The notes under the pieces: generated by a model
Databases searched by the model: none
What the model was told of the DNA's origin: nothing
The model's input: the letters and a program-made list of their open reading frames with translations, nothing else
Shown here: piece by piece, positions 45,770 through 54,601 of the stretch
Layout of the letters: each line of letters begins with the position of its first letter
Numbering within the stretch: position 1 is the stretch's first letter
Made by a program: the position numbers and the translations under genes
NCBI RefSeq assembly: GCF_000235605.1
Contig: NC_016584.1
Coordinates: forward strand, 4,136,001-4,200,000
DNA length: 64,000 nucleotides
Reading direction: 5' to 3'
Source: Desulfosporosinus orientis DSM 765
GTDB taxonomy: Bacteria > Bacillota > Desulfitobacteriia > Desulfitobacteriales > Desulfitobacteriaceae

Positions 45770-45952
45770 TCATTCACTTTGTAGGGCCCCCATGGGGCAA
45801 TATTTCGTACATTTCTTACAGCTGATGCATTTTTCCTGATCAATAGTTGGGGCGGTGAATCCAATTTGGAGGATTGCTCCCACAGGACATACTCTTATGG
45901 CAGGGCAGGGATGATTTTGAGGACACCTATTTTTATTAACAGTAATATTCAT
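45770..45952 (-). CDS. 4Fe-4S dicluster-type ferredoxin domain protein
   Basis: A 60-residue protein from the ATG at 45952 (eight bases after GGAAGG). The second cluster motif CISCKKCTKYCP is complete; the first is unusual, CPQNHPCPAIRVCPVGAI, with the first two Cys spread by five residues. It may carry two [4Fe-4S] clusters, one of modified type, or bind one only. Similar proteins are often annotated as 4Fe-4S binding proteins of anaerobes. No redox partner is adjacent. Confidence 0.88.
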   Translation of the reverse strand: MNITVNKNRCPQNHPCPAIRVCPVGAILQIGFTAPTIDQEKCISCKKCTKYCPMGALQSE

Positions 45953-46170
45953 CAAATACACCTTCCTTTGTACATATACCCCGTATGGGTATCTAAAGTA
46001 TAGAATTTAAATTCATAATTGTCAAGAGATGAATAACTGCAAATAGCATCCAATTTTGTTAGCAACTATTCATGATTTTCACATAGCAGGTGCGAAGCCG
46101 CGGGCCGTCTACTCAAACAAGGGCTGAAACAAACTCTATCGTTCATTCCAACCCCATGTTTATTGTCTAT

Positions 46171-46851
46171 TTACTTATTAATCTTTGCCAAAAGCTGTGA
46201 ACGTTTACTGGACTTAGTTTTTTCATAGACCTTCTCTGTGTCACTAATAATGTCTGTGGAAAGATTGTTGGCAATTAAGTCCGATTTCATGGCATTTAAA
46301 GTGCTATAAAATTGACTATCCACATTTGCTTCCAGCATCGTCCCCGCTTGTATATATTTTTGTACAAACTCGGAGCGCTTTAAGGTCCCGGCCTTTTTGC
46401 TCTGCTTATACTCTTGAACTGCCGCGGAATAGAGAGTATCCAATCGGCTTAAAGCCACATTTTGCAAATAGTCAAACTTAGGCTGATATTTATTAATGAT
46501 GGTTTGTTGGGTAATCTGGGGCTTAACCTCCGTTCCCTTACCGGTAGTTGAAGGAGAACTCTGCTGGTTTCCGCTCAGAGTTCTAGGATTATCAACGGAT
46601 AAATTTCCCTTAGTAGCTGAAGCATCTGCCAATCCAGTAACCGGGTCCTTTTCTTGGGGATCACTAACGCTTTCTGAATCTCCCCCTTCGTTTTCATAAT
46701 CAAAGGAATTAAAGAAATCTGACCCAAATTGATTGGTTAATTCCTGTTGAATTTCTGGGTCAGGCTTGAAATAGTGGTTATATCCCCAAAAGCCTCCCAA
46801 AGCTGCAACAATAATGATACCGACGGAAATCTTTAGAATTTTGTTTCGCAT
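46171..46851 (-). CDS. Hypothetical membrane-anchored protein, 226 residues
   Basis: Not recognised. An N-terminal hydrophobic segment (LKISVGIIIVAALGGFWGY, about 6-24) anchors it or acts as signal; residues 30-125 are acidic and Ser/Gln-rich (EGGDSESVSDPQEKD), likely disordered; residues 125-226 are helical and charged, with repeats of Ser-Lys pairs, and would lie outside the cell. The ATG at 46851 has a weak AGATACT-type leader. It stands alone between a ferredoxin gene and acs. Confidence 0.75.
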   Translation of the reverse strand: MRNKILKISVGIIIVAALGGFWGYNHYFKPDPEIQQELTNQFGSDFFNSFDYENEGGDSESVSDPQEKDPVTGLADASATKGNLSVDNPRTLSGNQQSSPSTTGKGTEVKPQITQQTIINKYQPKFDYLQNVALSRLDTLYSAAVQEYKQSKKAGTLKRSEFVQKYIQAGTMLEANVDSQFYSTLNAMKSDLIANNLSTDIISDTEKVYEKTKSSKRSQLLAKINK

Positions 46852-47009
46852 AGTATCTCCAAAAGTTTATTTTAAATTTTCCAACATTATAGCATATTAA
46901 CATACTGTCTTTATAGAACTTATATTTATCAACAGTGTATTGATTAGAAACTTTGATAATACCAACTTTCTATTGCAAGCATACCTCCTTTAGGTTCATT
47001 TAAATAAAG

Positions 47010-47051
47010 TTAAGGACAGCTAAACCCGTATTTTGTGGCTGCTGTCCTTAA
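47010..47051 (-). terminator. Rho-independent terminator of acs
   Basis: On the minus strand TTAAGGACAGC (47041-47051) pairs with GCTGTCCTTAA (47010-47020) around a 20-nt loop, followed by CTTTATTT. Perfect 11-bp stem, nine bases past the acs stop. Confidence 0.85.
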
Positions 47052-47060
47052 TTTAAGCTC

Positions 47061-49370
47061 TTAACCCTCGTATCCGCAGAAACATATTTGTCCTTCTTCA
47101 GATAAGTCATCCGTGATTTTGGCCTCATTAATTACTGCATGACTAAAATCCGGTGTCCCATCTGAGAAGATAGCTTCAATTGCATCTTTATTATTGAGCA
47201 TGAGATTAGTGACAGCGGAAACCACCTCTGGAACAGAGTTTAGTCGCTCTATCCATTGAAAGCAATAAAAATGAGTACTTGGATGAGGTAACCCATCTTT
47301 AGCCGGTGTAGCATACCAAACTGTATAACTATACCCTTCATAAGTCTCATCTTTACAACGATTAAAGATAGCAGTGTCCGGAATTGAGATTCGATACCTG
47401 CCAATGCTAAAGGCAATCTCTTGGCCCAATCTCTTCTTAGGTTTGACGTTTTCTTTCAGAAAGTTAATGACTGAAGCATCCGCTAAGGTACTCGTGTCAC
47501 CCATCGTCCTGCCTTCGGCGATATCTTTAAGAAGACGTCTCATGATTTTCCCGCTTCGAGTCTTTGGCAATTCAGCGGTCAAAAATATGTCATCCGGCCG
47601 GGCCAAAGAACCTATTTTAACAACCACATGAGCTTTCAGCTCGGAGATCAGCCCATCATGGATGGTGATCCCTTCTTTTAAGCTAACGAAGGCAAATACC
47701 GCCTGGCCCTTAACCTCATGAGTCCTGCCCACGCAAGCAGCTTCTGCTACTGCAGGATGATCCACTAAGGCCCCTTCAACCTCCGCAGTACCAATCCGAT
47801 GTCCGGAAACATTAATAACGTCATCGGCACGCCCGATTATCCAAAAATAGCCGTCATCGTCCCACTTTGCTTCATCCCCGGTAAAATACACGCCTTTGAA
47901 CTGCCCCCAATAAGTGTCTGCATAACGCTTGTCATCGCCGTAAACTGTTTTAAGCATGGACGGCCAAGGTTCACGGACCACTAAATATCCGCCTTCTCCC
48001 TTGGGAACCGGTTCTCCCAGGTGATTGACGATTTCAATCTGCACCCCTGGAAAGGGAACTGTACATGACCCCGGCTTTAAAGGAGTAATCCCAGGTACAG
48101 GCGTCATCAAAATCATACCGGTTTCAGTTTGCCACCATGTATCGACAATAGGGCAGCGTTCTCCGCCGATATTCTTGTAATACCACATCCAGGCCTCAGG
48201 ATTGATGGGTTCTCCAACGGAACCTAACAGCCGCAAACTTGAAAGGTCTCTACTTAAGGGATAACTGGCCCCCCATTTCATAAACGTTCGAATGGCCGTT
48301 GGAGCGGTATATAAAATTGTAACCTTATATTTCTCGACAATTTTCCAATAACGATCTTTTTCGGGATAATCCGGTGCCCCTTCATACATCAGGATGGTCG
48401 CCCCATTAGCCAGTGGCCCATAGACTAAATAGCTATGCCCGGTAATCCAGCCGATATCCGCGGTACACCAGTAAACATCTTCTTCTCTGAGATCGAATAC
48501 CCACTGATGTGTGGTTGCTACCCCAACCATATAGCCCCCGACAGAATGAACAATCCCTTTAGGCTTTCCTGTTGTCCCACTTGTGTAAAGAATGAACAAC
48601 ATGTCATCAGAATCCATAGGTTCGGCTGCACAAACTATTGGCGCTTCCTTGATAGCTTCGTGATACCATACATCTCGTTCTTTTTCCATGTTCGCGGATA
48701 AACCGGTTCGCTGAACAACAATAACTTTTTCAACAGAGGTCTTAACTTTAAGGGCTAAATCAACATTTTCTTTTAAGGAAAGAATCTTACCGCGACGATA
48801 ACTTCCATCGGCAGTTATGACAATCTTGGCACCTGAGTCTTGAATTCTATCCCTTAATGCTTCATAACTGAACCCGCCAAATACAACGGTATGAGGAGCA
48901 CCTATTCTTGCGCAGGCAAGCATGGCAATCACAGCCTCAGGAATCATGGGCAAATAAATTGTAACCCGGTCTCCCTTTTCTACTCCATAAGACTTTAATA
49001 CATTGGCAAACTGTGATACCTCACGATGAAGATCTTGGTAAGTCAAAACTCGCCGGTCTCCCATTTCGCCTTCAAATATGAGCGCAGCTTTATTTCTTCG
49101 AGCTCCATTTAAATGCCGGTCCAAACAATTATAAGCTGCATTCAATTTTCCGCCTGCGTACCACCTGGCAAAGGGATGATTCCATTCCAAAATTTCGTCC
49201 CATTGTTCAAACCAGTCTAGCCGTTTCCCCTGTTCTCCCCAAAATTCCTTACTCTCCTTGCCCAGGTCGTAAATTTTAGGGTCTTGAACTACAGCCTTAG
49301 TGCTAAAGCCTACAGGAGGGTAAAACAACCGTTTTTCATCCAGCAATCCTTCGCGGTGTTCATCTTTCAT
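47061..49370 (-). CDS. acs: Acetyl-CoA synthetase with C-terminal extension
   Basis: About 769 residues. The adenylate-forming core has [50 protein letters not shown] and the catalytic Lys in [12 protein letters not shown]. It makes acetyl-CoA from acetate, ATP and CoA. The standard enzyme ends near [12 protein letters not shown]; here about 120 residues follow (from [15 protein letters not shown] to QICFCGYEG) with no recognised domain. The ATG at 49370 has a weak GGGGT site; the frame to 49469 adds a hydrophobic tail with no support. Two tandem small protein genes lie just upstream on the same strand. Confidence 0.92.
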   Translation of the reverse strand: MKDEHREGLLDEKRLFYPPVGFSTKAVVQDPKIYDLGKESKEFWGEQGKRLDWFEQWDEILEWNHPFARWYAGGKLNAAYNCLDRHLNGARRNKAALIFEGEMGDRRVLTYQDLHREVSQFANVLKSYGVEKGDRVTIYLPMIPEAVIAMLACARIGAPHTVVFGGFSYEALRDRIQDSGAKIVITADGSYRRGKILSLKENVDLALKVKTSVEKVIVVQRTGLSANMEKERDVWYHEAIKEAPIVCAAEPMDSDDMLFILYTSGTTGKPKGIVHSVGGYMVGVATTHQWVFDLREEDVYWCTADIGWITGHSYLVYGPLANGATILMYEGAPDYPEKDRYWKIVEKYKVTILYTAPTAIRTFMKWGASYPLSRDLSSLRLLGSVGEPINPEAWMWYYKNIGGERCPIVDTWWQTETGMILMTPVPGITPLKPGSCTVPFPGVQIEIVNHLGEPVPKGEGGYLVVREPWPSMLKTVYGDDKRYADTYWGQFKGVYFTGDEAKWDDDGYFWIIGRADDVINVSGHRIGTAEVEGALVDHPAVAEAACVGRTHEVKGQAVFAFVSLKEGITIHDGLISELKAHVVVKIGSLARPDDIFLTAELPKTRSGKIMRRLLKDIAEGRTMGDTSTLADASVINFLKENVKPKKRLGQEIAFSIGRYRISIPDTAIFNRCKDETYEGYSYTVWYATPAKDGLPHPSTHFYCFQWIERLNSVPEVVSAVTNLMLNNKDAIEAIFSDGTPDFSHAVINEAKITDDLSEEGQICFCGYEG

Positions 49371-49486
49371 ATAACAGACCCCATTTTTTATTTTTGTTAT
49401 ATTATACTCCATTATTAGGCACTTAAATAGCCATAAACAAGTAGGTTGATTATAAAAAATGCAGTTCATCCGATAATTGATTAAAA

Positions 49487-49699
49487 TTATTGTTTCATAT
49501 AATGAAATCCAGTTTCACAGTTATAGCATAAATCATTAGCTTCAATGGCTTTTTTAATCTTAGCCCTCAGCTCATTAGTCTTTTGACAAAAACGCTCTTC
49601 GCTGCGGGCACTTACACACTCTGGCTTAATTTCTTTGCCCCCTAGTGACAGCTCGCTCATTCCTGAGCCGCTTTTTTTATCAATGCGTTCAACTTTCAT
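49487..49699 (-). CDS. Small protein A of a tandem pair with conserved [10 protein letters not shown] tail
   Basis: A 70-residue protein. The N-terminal half ([20 protein letters not shown]) is polar; the C-terminal 30 residues, [20 protein letters not shown] plus FHYMKQ, are closely related to those of protein B (49733-49921). The [11 protein letters not shown] tail has a CxxC and a His, which could bind metal or form a disulphide. A GGAGGAGG site precedes the ATG. It is 117 bases upstream of acs and 33 bases after protein B on the same strand. No known family is recognised. Confidence 0.7.
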   Translation of the reverse strand: MKVERIDKKSGSGMSELSLGGKEIKPECVSARSEERFCQKTNELRAKIKKAIEANDLCYNCETGFHYMKQ

Positions 49700-49732
49700 T
49701 TTGAAAACCTCCTCCTTTTTAAGTTAAAACCA

Positions 49733-49921
49733 TTATTGTTCTATATAATGAAACCCAGTTTCACAATTACAGCACAAATTAAATGCGTCCATAACTTTTT
49801 TGATTCTGGTTCTCGTTTTGAGGTTGAAATCGTTTTTGTTATTCTGAGCAGAATTCATGGTCTCTGTAGATTTAGGTTGGTCAATGACAGCTTCTTGAAT
49901 CTTTGCTTTTTGTTCAGCCAT
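49733..49921 (-). CDS. Small protein B of a tandem pair with conserved [10 protein letters not shown] tail
   Basis: A 62-residue protein from the ATG at 49921, preceded by CGAGGAGGTG. Its N-terminal half (MAEQKAKIQEAVIDQPKSTE) differs from protein A, while the end (RTRIKKVMDAFNLCCNCETG plus FHYIEQ) matches it over about 28 residues. Charged helix followed by the Cys-rich tail. The open frame runs further upstream through a third, degenerate tail copy (49952-49981), so the start is set by the ribosome site. Function unknown. Confidence 0.7.
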   Translation of the reverse strand: MAEQKAKIQEAVIDQPKSTETMNSAQNNKNDFNLKTRTRIKKVMDAFNLCCNCETGFHYIEQ

Positions 49922-49951
49922 AAAATCACCTCCTCGTAATCCATAGTTTAC

Positions 49952-49981
49952 TTGTTTCAAATAGTAAAACCCAGTTTTACA
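49952..49981 (-). pseudogene. Third, degenerate copy of the small-protein tail
   Basis: The minus strand encodes CKTGFYYLKQ in frame with protein B, clearly similar to [10 protein letters not shown] and CETGFHYIEQ, and the DNA is alike as well. The upstream body of the gene, the first Cys and the stop are gone, so this looks like a relic of a third tandem copy. Confidence 0.4.
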
Positions 49982-50062
49982 AACTATTAAAAGTATACTA
50001 GCATATTTCAAGGCAACTTACAATGAATTTTTTTTATTTTCCAACAAAGCTTAGAACAGAGG

Positions 50063-50090
50063 AAAAAACCACTACAAGCAGTGGTTTTTT
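50063..50090. terminator. Rho-independent terminator of the kor-HEAT operon
   Basis: AAAAAACCACT and AGTGGTTTTTT form a perfect 11-bp stem around ACAAGC. It lies 26 bases past the HEAT-repeat gene's stop and also insulates the small-protein genes. Confidence 0.88.
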
Positions 50091-50115
50091 ACGGCAGCCT
50101 ATTCGCTTTTTCAGG

Positions 50116-51519
50116 TTAATAATTTGAGTTTTCAAGTTTTCCCAGAGCTTTCCGGGCCAGCTCCCTCACCTTCACGGATTCACTATAGTCCTCTGCAACT
50201 TTAGATAATTCCGGGATTGCTGAAATATCCCCTACATCGCCGAGAGCTTGAGCTGCTTTTTCCTTAACCCCAGCCACCGGATCATGCAATAGCTGGATCA
50301 GCAAGGCTGCCGCCTTTCTATTACCTATACGTCCTAAAGCTTCACAGGCTTGAGCTCGAATCAAGCTGTCATTATCCTCCAAACATTTCAGCAAAATTTC
50401 AAAGGATATTGGGAGCTCAGCAAAAGCCTTTATTAAGTGAATATCCACTCGCCTGCTAACCTGTTGATAGATGCTGTTTAAAAGTTGAAAGCCTTCTCTA
50501 TCCTTAAGTTCCCGTAGAATCCAATCAATCATGCGCAACAAGACTGCCTCATTTTGACTCAATAAAAGACTCTTGGCAAGTCCAAAATCACTTATTGAGA
50601 TAGCTCTCTGCAATTGTTCTCCAAGTTTAGGAAGCAAAAATCCAGCAATGGTTTGCGCACTTTTTTCACTGAGGGTTAATTTACCCCCTTTGTTTTTTTG
50701 AACATAATGGAGTGCTATAAGACCATCAATTGCGCATGAGAATAGGTTTGCTCTCTGATCGCCCCCTAAGACTCCCGTACCCGGTCCCCACCTGCCGGCA
50801 CTTTCACTCATGGCGGAAACCAAAGAATTCTCATCCAACCTGCCCTCATGAGTATGGATAATTTCCAGAAGTGTCACCAAATCAGGCACAGGCAAGGGTA
50901 TACCCAGATCCAAAATCACTTGTTCAAGAATTAGACGCTCCTTATACAAGGGTTCACCTTCAACGGCAGTCTGAAACTGATAAAGAAAGCTCAGTTGTTC
51001 AAAACCGAATTCTCGCAGTTCCGGATTCTGCTGGCATTCCAATAAACTTGCCCTAGTATTGACAATAAAGGCCTTAATTTTTTTTAGTCTTAGAATCAGT
51101 AAATCCAAATAGTCCAGAGGATAACCTGTTTTTTCCGCAATATTTGGCAAGGATTCACCACCAATCCAAAGGCGGAAAATCCTGCGCCAAGGCTCCTTGG
51201 GATCCGTTATCTGCGGACGCTTAATAATCCTTTGGGCCGGCTCGAGCAAGTCTTTAGCTAAATCTGCAACCACAGCAGAAGGATTGGCAAACTGGTTTTT
51301 CAGCTTCCATTGAATAATCTCGGCAAAGGTGGAGTTTGTAAGCAAATCCGCATTGTTGCAAAAGCAATGGATGAGATCCGGAATAATCGTTTCATTAATA
51401 TATTTCAGAGCAAGGGGACTTCTCGGCCCTCCCCACTCATCTAATAAGACAGCTGCCAAACTCTCCCCTAAGCTGGTTAAATCATTCTTGCTCCAGCCCC
51501 AATTTACTAAATCCGCCAC
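50116..51519 (-). CDS. HEAT-repeat protein in the korDABC operon
   Basis: A 467-residue soluble, mostly helical protein. The last 100 residues hold clear HEAT/PBS-lyase-type repeats (SLIRAQACEALGRIGNRKAA, AGVKEKAAQALGDVGDISAI, ELARKALGKL). The first 350 residues are also helical but without a known domain. The GTG start shares one base with the korC stop and is the last gene of the operon, so it is made with the enzyme. It may be an assembly or regulatory partner of the oxidoreductase; no known kor subunit looks like this. No active-site motif was seen. Confidence 0.8.
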   Translation of the reverse strand: MADLVNWGWSKNDLTSLGESLAAVLLDEWGGPRSPLALKYINETIIPDLIHCFCNNADLLTNSTFAEIIQWKLKNQFANPSAVVADLAKDLLEPAQRIIKRPQITDPKEPWRRIFRLWIGGESLPNIAEKTGYPLDYLDLLILRLKKIKAFIVNTRASLLECQQNPELREFGFEQLSFLYQFQTAVEGEPLYKERLILEQVILDLGIPLPVPDLVTLLEIIHTHEGRLDENSLVSAMSESAGRWGPGTGVLGGDQRANLFSCAIDGLIALHYVQKNKGGKLTLSEKSAQTIAGFLLPKLGEQLQRAISISDFGLAKSLLLSQNEAVLLRMIDWILRELKDREGFQLLNSIYQQVSRRVDIHLIKAFAELPISFEILLKCLEDNDSLIRAQACEALGRIGNRKAAALLIQLLHDPVAGVKEKAAQALGDVGDISAIPELSKVAEDYSESVKVRELARKALGKLENSNY

Positions 51520-52121
51520 TACACATCACCTTCATTTTGCCAGCGTTCATTTTCTTTTAGATCCCCGGCATTTTCCTGCAGGTCTCCAGCTTTCAATCCC
51601 ATTTGCCAGCCAATTTCCAAAGCCTTAGTATTTTGAGCTGCAGTTCCTTTGGGAGCCCGTTCCTGTACAGCCTGCAAAACATTTTCCTTGGGTATCTGAC
51701 CGCTTAAAGAAGCCACTACACCAAGAGCTAATACATTGGAACTTTGTTCAGAACCGAAGTGAACACGGGCAGCCTTGGTAATCGGCAGAGAATAAAAATT
51801 TCTGCTTCGCGGCTTAACTTCAGTGACATAGGAATCATCAACGATGAGTATTGCCTCTTCATTGAGATGTAAACCATACTTTTTATAGGCCTCTTGGCTA
51901 AGGGTTAACACAAAGTCCGGTCTTTCCACTTTAGGATAATAAATAGCCTCGTTGCCGATGATGACTTCCGCCCGGCTGGCACCTCCCCGGGCTTCAGGAC
52001 CGTAGCTTTGACTCTGGGCAACATTTTGACCGGCATTAATCCCGGCTTCTGCCAGCATAATCGCGGCTAATATCAGTCCCTGTCCGCCCGTCCCTGTTAA
52101 CAGGAATTCTTGCTTTGCCAT
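51519..52121 (-). CDS. korC: 2-oxoacid:ferredoxin oxidoreductase, gamma subunit
   Basis: A 200-residue gamma subunit. TGTGGQGLILAAIMLAEAG, SQSYGPEARGGASRAEVI and VLALGVVASLSGQIP are the family signatures. With KorA, KorB and ferredoxin KorD it oxidises a 2-oxoacid (most likely 2-oxoglutarate) with CoA to acyl-CoA, CO2 and reduced ferredoxin. The start overlaps the korB stop by one base, and the stop overlaps the HEAT gene's start by one base. The C-terminal 20 residues are polar and repeat-like (GDLQENAGDLKENE). Confidence 0.92.
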   Translation of the reverse strand: MAKQEFLLTGTGGQGLILAAIMLAEAGINAGQNVAQSQSYGPEARGGASRAEVIIGNEAIYYPKVERPDFVLTLSQEAYKKYGLHLNEEAILIVDDSYVTEVKPRSRNFYSLPITKAARVHFGSEQSSNVLALGVVASLSGQIPKENVLQAVQERAPKGTAAQNTKALEIGWQMGLKAGDLQENAGDLKENERWQNEGDV

Positions 52122-52927
52122 CAGCGACTGACCTCCTTTAACTTCTGCCTAAGTTTTTCATACTCCTGAGTATATTCCGGCCTTTCCCCTTTAAATATCT
52201 CGCCAATCTGGAAGTCCTCTTCATGAGCTGGGGATTGTCCTGCTTTGAAGGCATGCTCTTTTTGCCAGAGCAGCATATCCGCAGGGGTTTTAAACTTATT
52301 TCGCCGGCCGTAGGATACAGGGCACTGTGAAATAGCCTCCACTAAGGAAAAACCCGGATTATTATAGGCATCAATCACTAATTTCGTAAGCAGCTGATTG
52401 TGATAAGCCGTTGCCCGTGCCCCAAAAGTTGCACCCGCTGCTTTTGCCAGCTCCAGAACTTGAAATGGGCTCTCCAAATTCCCAAAAGGAGACGTAGTTC
52501 CTCGTTTGTCATGGGGAGTCAGAGGGGAGGTTTGCCCTCCTGTCATACCGTAAATGCTGTTATTGATCACGATGGCTGTCAGGTCAATATTGCGTCTGGA
52601 AGCATGAATCAAATGATTTCCGCCAATGGCTGTGGCATCTCCATCCCCCATAATAACAAAGACATCCAGCTCCGGGCGTGCTGTCTTAATCCCTGTTGCA
52701 AAGGGCAAAGCCCTGCCATGAGTAGTATGAAGGGTGTTAAAGTCCAAGTACCCCGGCATACGGGAAGAGCAGCCAATTCCAGAAACAAAAATCACCTTGT
52801 TTTGATCCAGCTGCAAGGTTTTAATGGCCCGGATGATGGCTGCGGTAATGGTCCCGATCCCACAGCCGGGGCACCAAATGTGCGGCAGGGTTTCTATTCT
52901 AAAATATTGAGCGATATCATTAAACAT
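52121..52927 (-). CDS. korB: 2-oxoacid:ferredoxin oxidoreductase, beta (ThDP) subunit
   Basis: A 268-residue beta subunit that binds thiamine diphosphate. HIWCPGCGIGTITAAIIRA (about 17-35) opens the domain, and MGDGDATAIGGNHLIHASRR followed by NIDLTAIVINNSIYGMTGGQ is the ThDP/Mg motif. SPLTPHDKRGTTSPFG and the FSLVEAISQCPVSYGR substrate loop are typical of the 2-oxoglutarate class. Start 52927 is two bases after the korA stop. Confidence 0.93.
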   Translation of the reverse strand: MFNDIAQYFRIETLPHIWCPGCGIGTITAAIIRAIKTLQLDQNKVIFVSGIGCSSRMPGYLDFNTLHTTHGRALPFATGIKTARPELDVFVIMGDGDATAIGGNHLIHASRRNIDLTAIVINNSIYGMTGGQTSPLTPHDKRGTTSPFGNLESPFQVLELAKAAGATFGARATAYHNQLLTKLVIDAYNNPGFSLVEAISQCPVSYGRRNKFKTPADMLLWQKEHAFKAGQSPAHEEDFQIGEIFKGERPEYTQEYEKLRQKLKEVSR

Positions 52928-52929
52928 TT

Positions 52930-54042
52930 CTAAACCTCCCGAATTCTCTCTAGAATTTCATTGGGGGTTATTAGTTCTCCGTCGGTGCGGTTTAGAAGCT
53001 CTACCTTTCTATAGCCAAAGATTCTCTCTATCTCCCCGGCCAATTGACCACTATTCATCTCCACAACCAAGTATTTCCGGCCTTCATATTTCTCTAATTG
53101 CTTCTGGGGAAAAGGCCAAATCGTAATCGGACGAAAAAGTCCCACCTTCAGCCCCATACTCCGGGCTGTATGTACCGCCGACATAGCTGAACGAGCAGCA
53201 CAGCCATAGGCAATTAAAACTAGTTCCGCATCATCAAGCTGCACCTCTTCCACCAATTGGATCTTTTCTAAATAAGGACTTAGCTTCTGAGTCAAACGCT
53301 GCATAAATCGCCTGGTCACATCCGGGTTTCCTGTCGGTAAACCCTTTTCATTATGAGTTAAGCCTGTGACATGATAGCGGTAACCATCCCCAAAGTTTGC
53401 CATAGCCGGGATCATGCTCTCATCGTTTTCATAAGGAATATAGTCATGGGGAGTAACATCGGGACTCTTTCTGTTAATAATTATCAATCTTTCAGGTATG
53501 ATTACCTGCTCCCTCAAGTGCCCAATCACTTCATCCATGAGAAGTATTACCGGGATGCGGTATTCCTCGGCCATATTAAAGGCTTTAACGATAAGTTCAT
53601 AACATTCCTGCACGGATGAGGGAGTTATGACAATAATAGGATGGTCTCCATGAGTGCCCCAGCGAGCCTGCATAACATCCGCCTGAGCAGGAGACGTAGG
53701 TAATCCTGTACTGGGTCCGCCCCTCTGGACATTAACTACCACACAGGGCACTTCGGTAGCAATGGCATAGCCCAAATTTTCCTGTTTCAGTGAAAACCCC
53801 GGACCGCTTGTCGCTGTCAAGCTTTTAAGACCAGTCAAAGAAGCCCCGATGACCGCTGCCATGCTGCCGATTTCATCTTCCATTTGAATAAACGTACCCC
53901 CGATGGCGGGTAATCTCTCTGCCATTTTTTCAGCGATTTCCGTGGAGGGAGTAATTGGATATCCCGCATAAAAATGGACTCCAGCCGCCAAAGCTCCTTC
54001 TGCAACCGCTTCATTCCCTTGCATTAATCTGGGCTTATTCAT
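52930..54042 (-). CDS. korA: 2-oxoacid:ferredoxin oxidoreductase, alpha subunit
   Basis: A 370-residue alpha subunit with GNEAVAEGALAAGVHFYAGY, MEDEIGSMAAVIGASL, SGPGFSLKQENLGYA and RGGPSTGLPTSPAQAD, the last typical of 2-oxoglutarate-type enzymes. The C-terminal domain (about 255-370) closes the CoA-binding side. It overlaps korD by eight bases. In anaerobes this enzyme runs in either direction, feeding the reductive or oxidative part of the citric acid cycle. Confidence 0.94.
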   Translation of the reverse strand: MNKPRLMQGNEAVAEGALAAGVHFYAGYPITPSTEIAEKMAERLPAIGGTFIQMEDEIGSMAAVIGASLTGLKSLTATSGPGFSLKQENLGYAIATEVPCVVVNVQRGGPSTGLPTSPAQADVMQARWGTHGDHPIIVITPSSVQECYELIVKAFNMAEEYRIPVILLMDEVIGHLREQVIIPERLIIINRKSPDVTPHDYIPYENDESMIPAMANFGDGYRYHVTGLTHNEKGLPTGNPDVTRRFMQRLTQKLSPYLEKIQLVEEVQLDDAELVLIAYGCAARSAMSAVHTARSMGLKVGLFRPITIWPFPQKQLEKYEGRKYLVVEMNSGQLAGEIERIFGYRKVELLNRTDGELITPNEILERIREV

Positions 54043-54250
54043 CTTTCGTCACCTCGATGTTTATGGCAAAGTCCGGACACAATCGTTCACAAATTTTACA
54101 GGCTATGCACTGCTCCGGCCTGGCAACAACTACCCTCCCCAATTCATCGCTTTCCAGCACTTTTTTGGGGCAGAAAGCTATGCATATCCCGCACTTTTTA
54201 CACCAATCTACTGTCACAATCACTTTAGTATCTTGAATTGCTGTAACCAA
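54035..54250 (-). CDS. korD: Ferredoxin-type subunit of the 2-oxoacid oxidoreductase
   Basis: A 71-residue 2[4Fe-4S] ferredoxin: CKKCGICIAFCPKKVLE and CIACKICERLCPDFAI are both complete. It accepts electrons from KorAB. It starts at a TTG (54250) seven bases after GGGGAG, giving VTAIQDTKVIVTVDW at the N-terminus. It leads the korDABC-HEAT operon; no clear promoter was identified in the 350-base region upstream. Confidence 0.92.
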   Translation of the reverse strand: MVTAIQDTKVIVTVDWCKKCGICIAFCPKKVLESDELGRVVVARPEQCIACKICERLCPDFAINIEVTKDE

Positions 54251-54601
54251 TACCCATCTCCCCTAATCTCTAAGTTGACGAACAACACACCTGTCCCTGC
54301 GCTTGCGCTTGAGAATCTGAGAACGCTTGTCAAGTACAAAAGCGATCCCTATTTCCTATTTCTAAATTCTTTTTCGCCAGCCTTATTAGTTTTCCCTCCC
54401 CAAATGACTAAATTTTTAAAACATTTAGAATTATTACGGTAAACTTCTACTTACATTTAGACAGAGTACATTAGAAATAATAATCTGAATCCATTCAAGC
54501 AGGGAATACCTAATTCTATGACAGCCAGCTAATAAATAGCCTAGAAAAAGAGATGATAAGAGGATATGGTATGCAATTAAAATGTTGTGAGGGGATTATT
54601 T
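54251..54601. other. Intergenic stretch between korD and the RNase Z-like gene
   Basis: Divergent promoter region for korDABC and the beta-lactamase-fold gene. A TTGACA on the minus strand near 54328-54333 could be a -35 box, but a matching -10 box is not convincing. Nothing else was seen. Confidence 0.3.
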
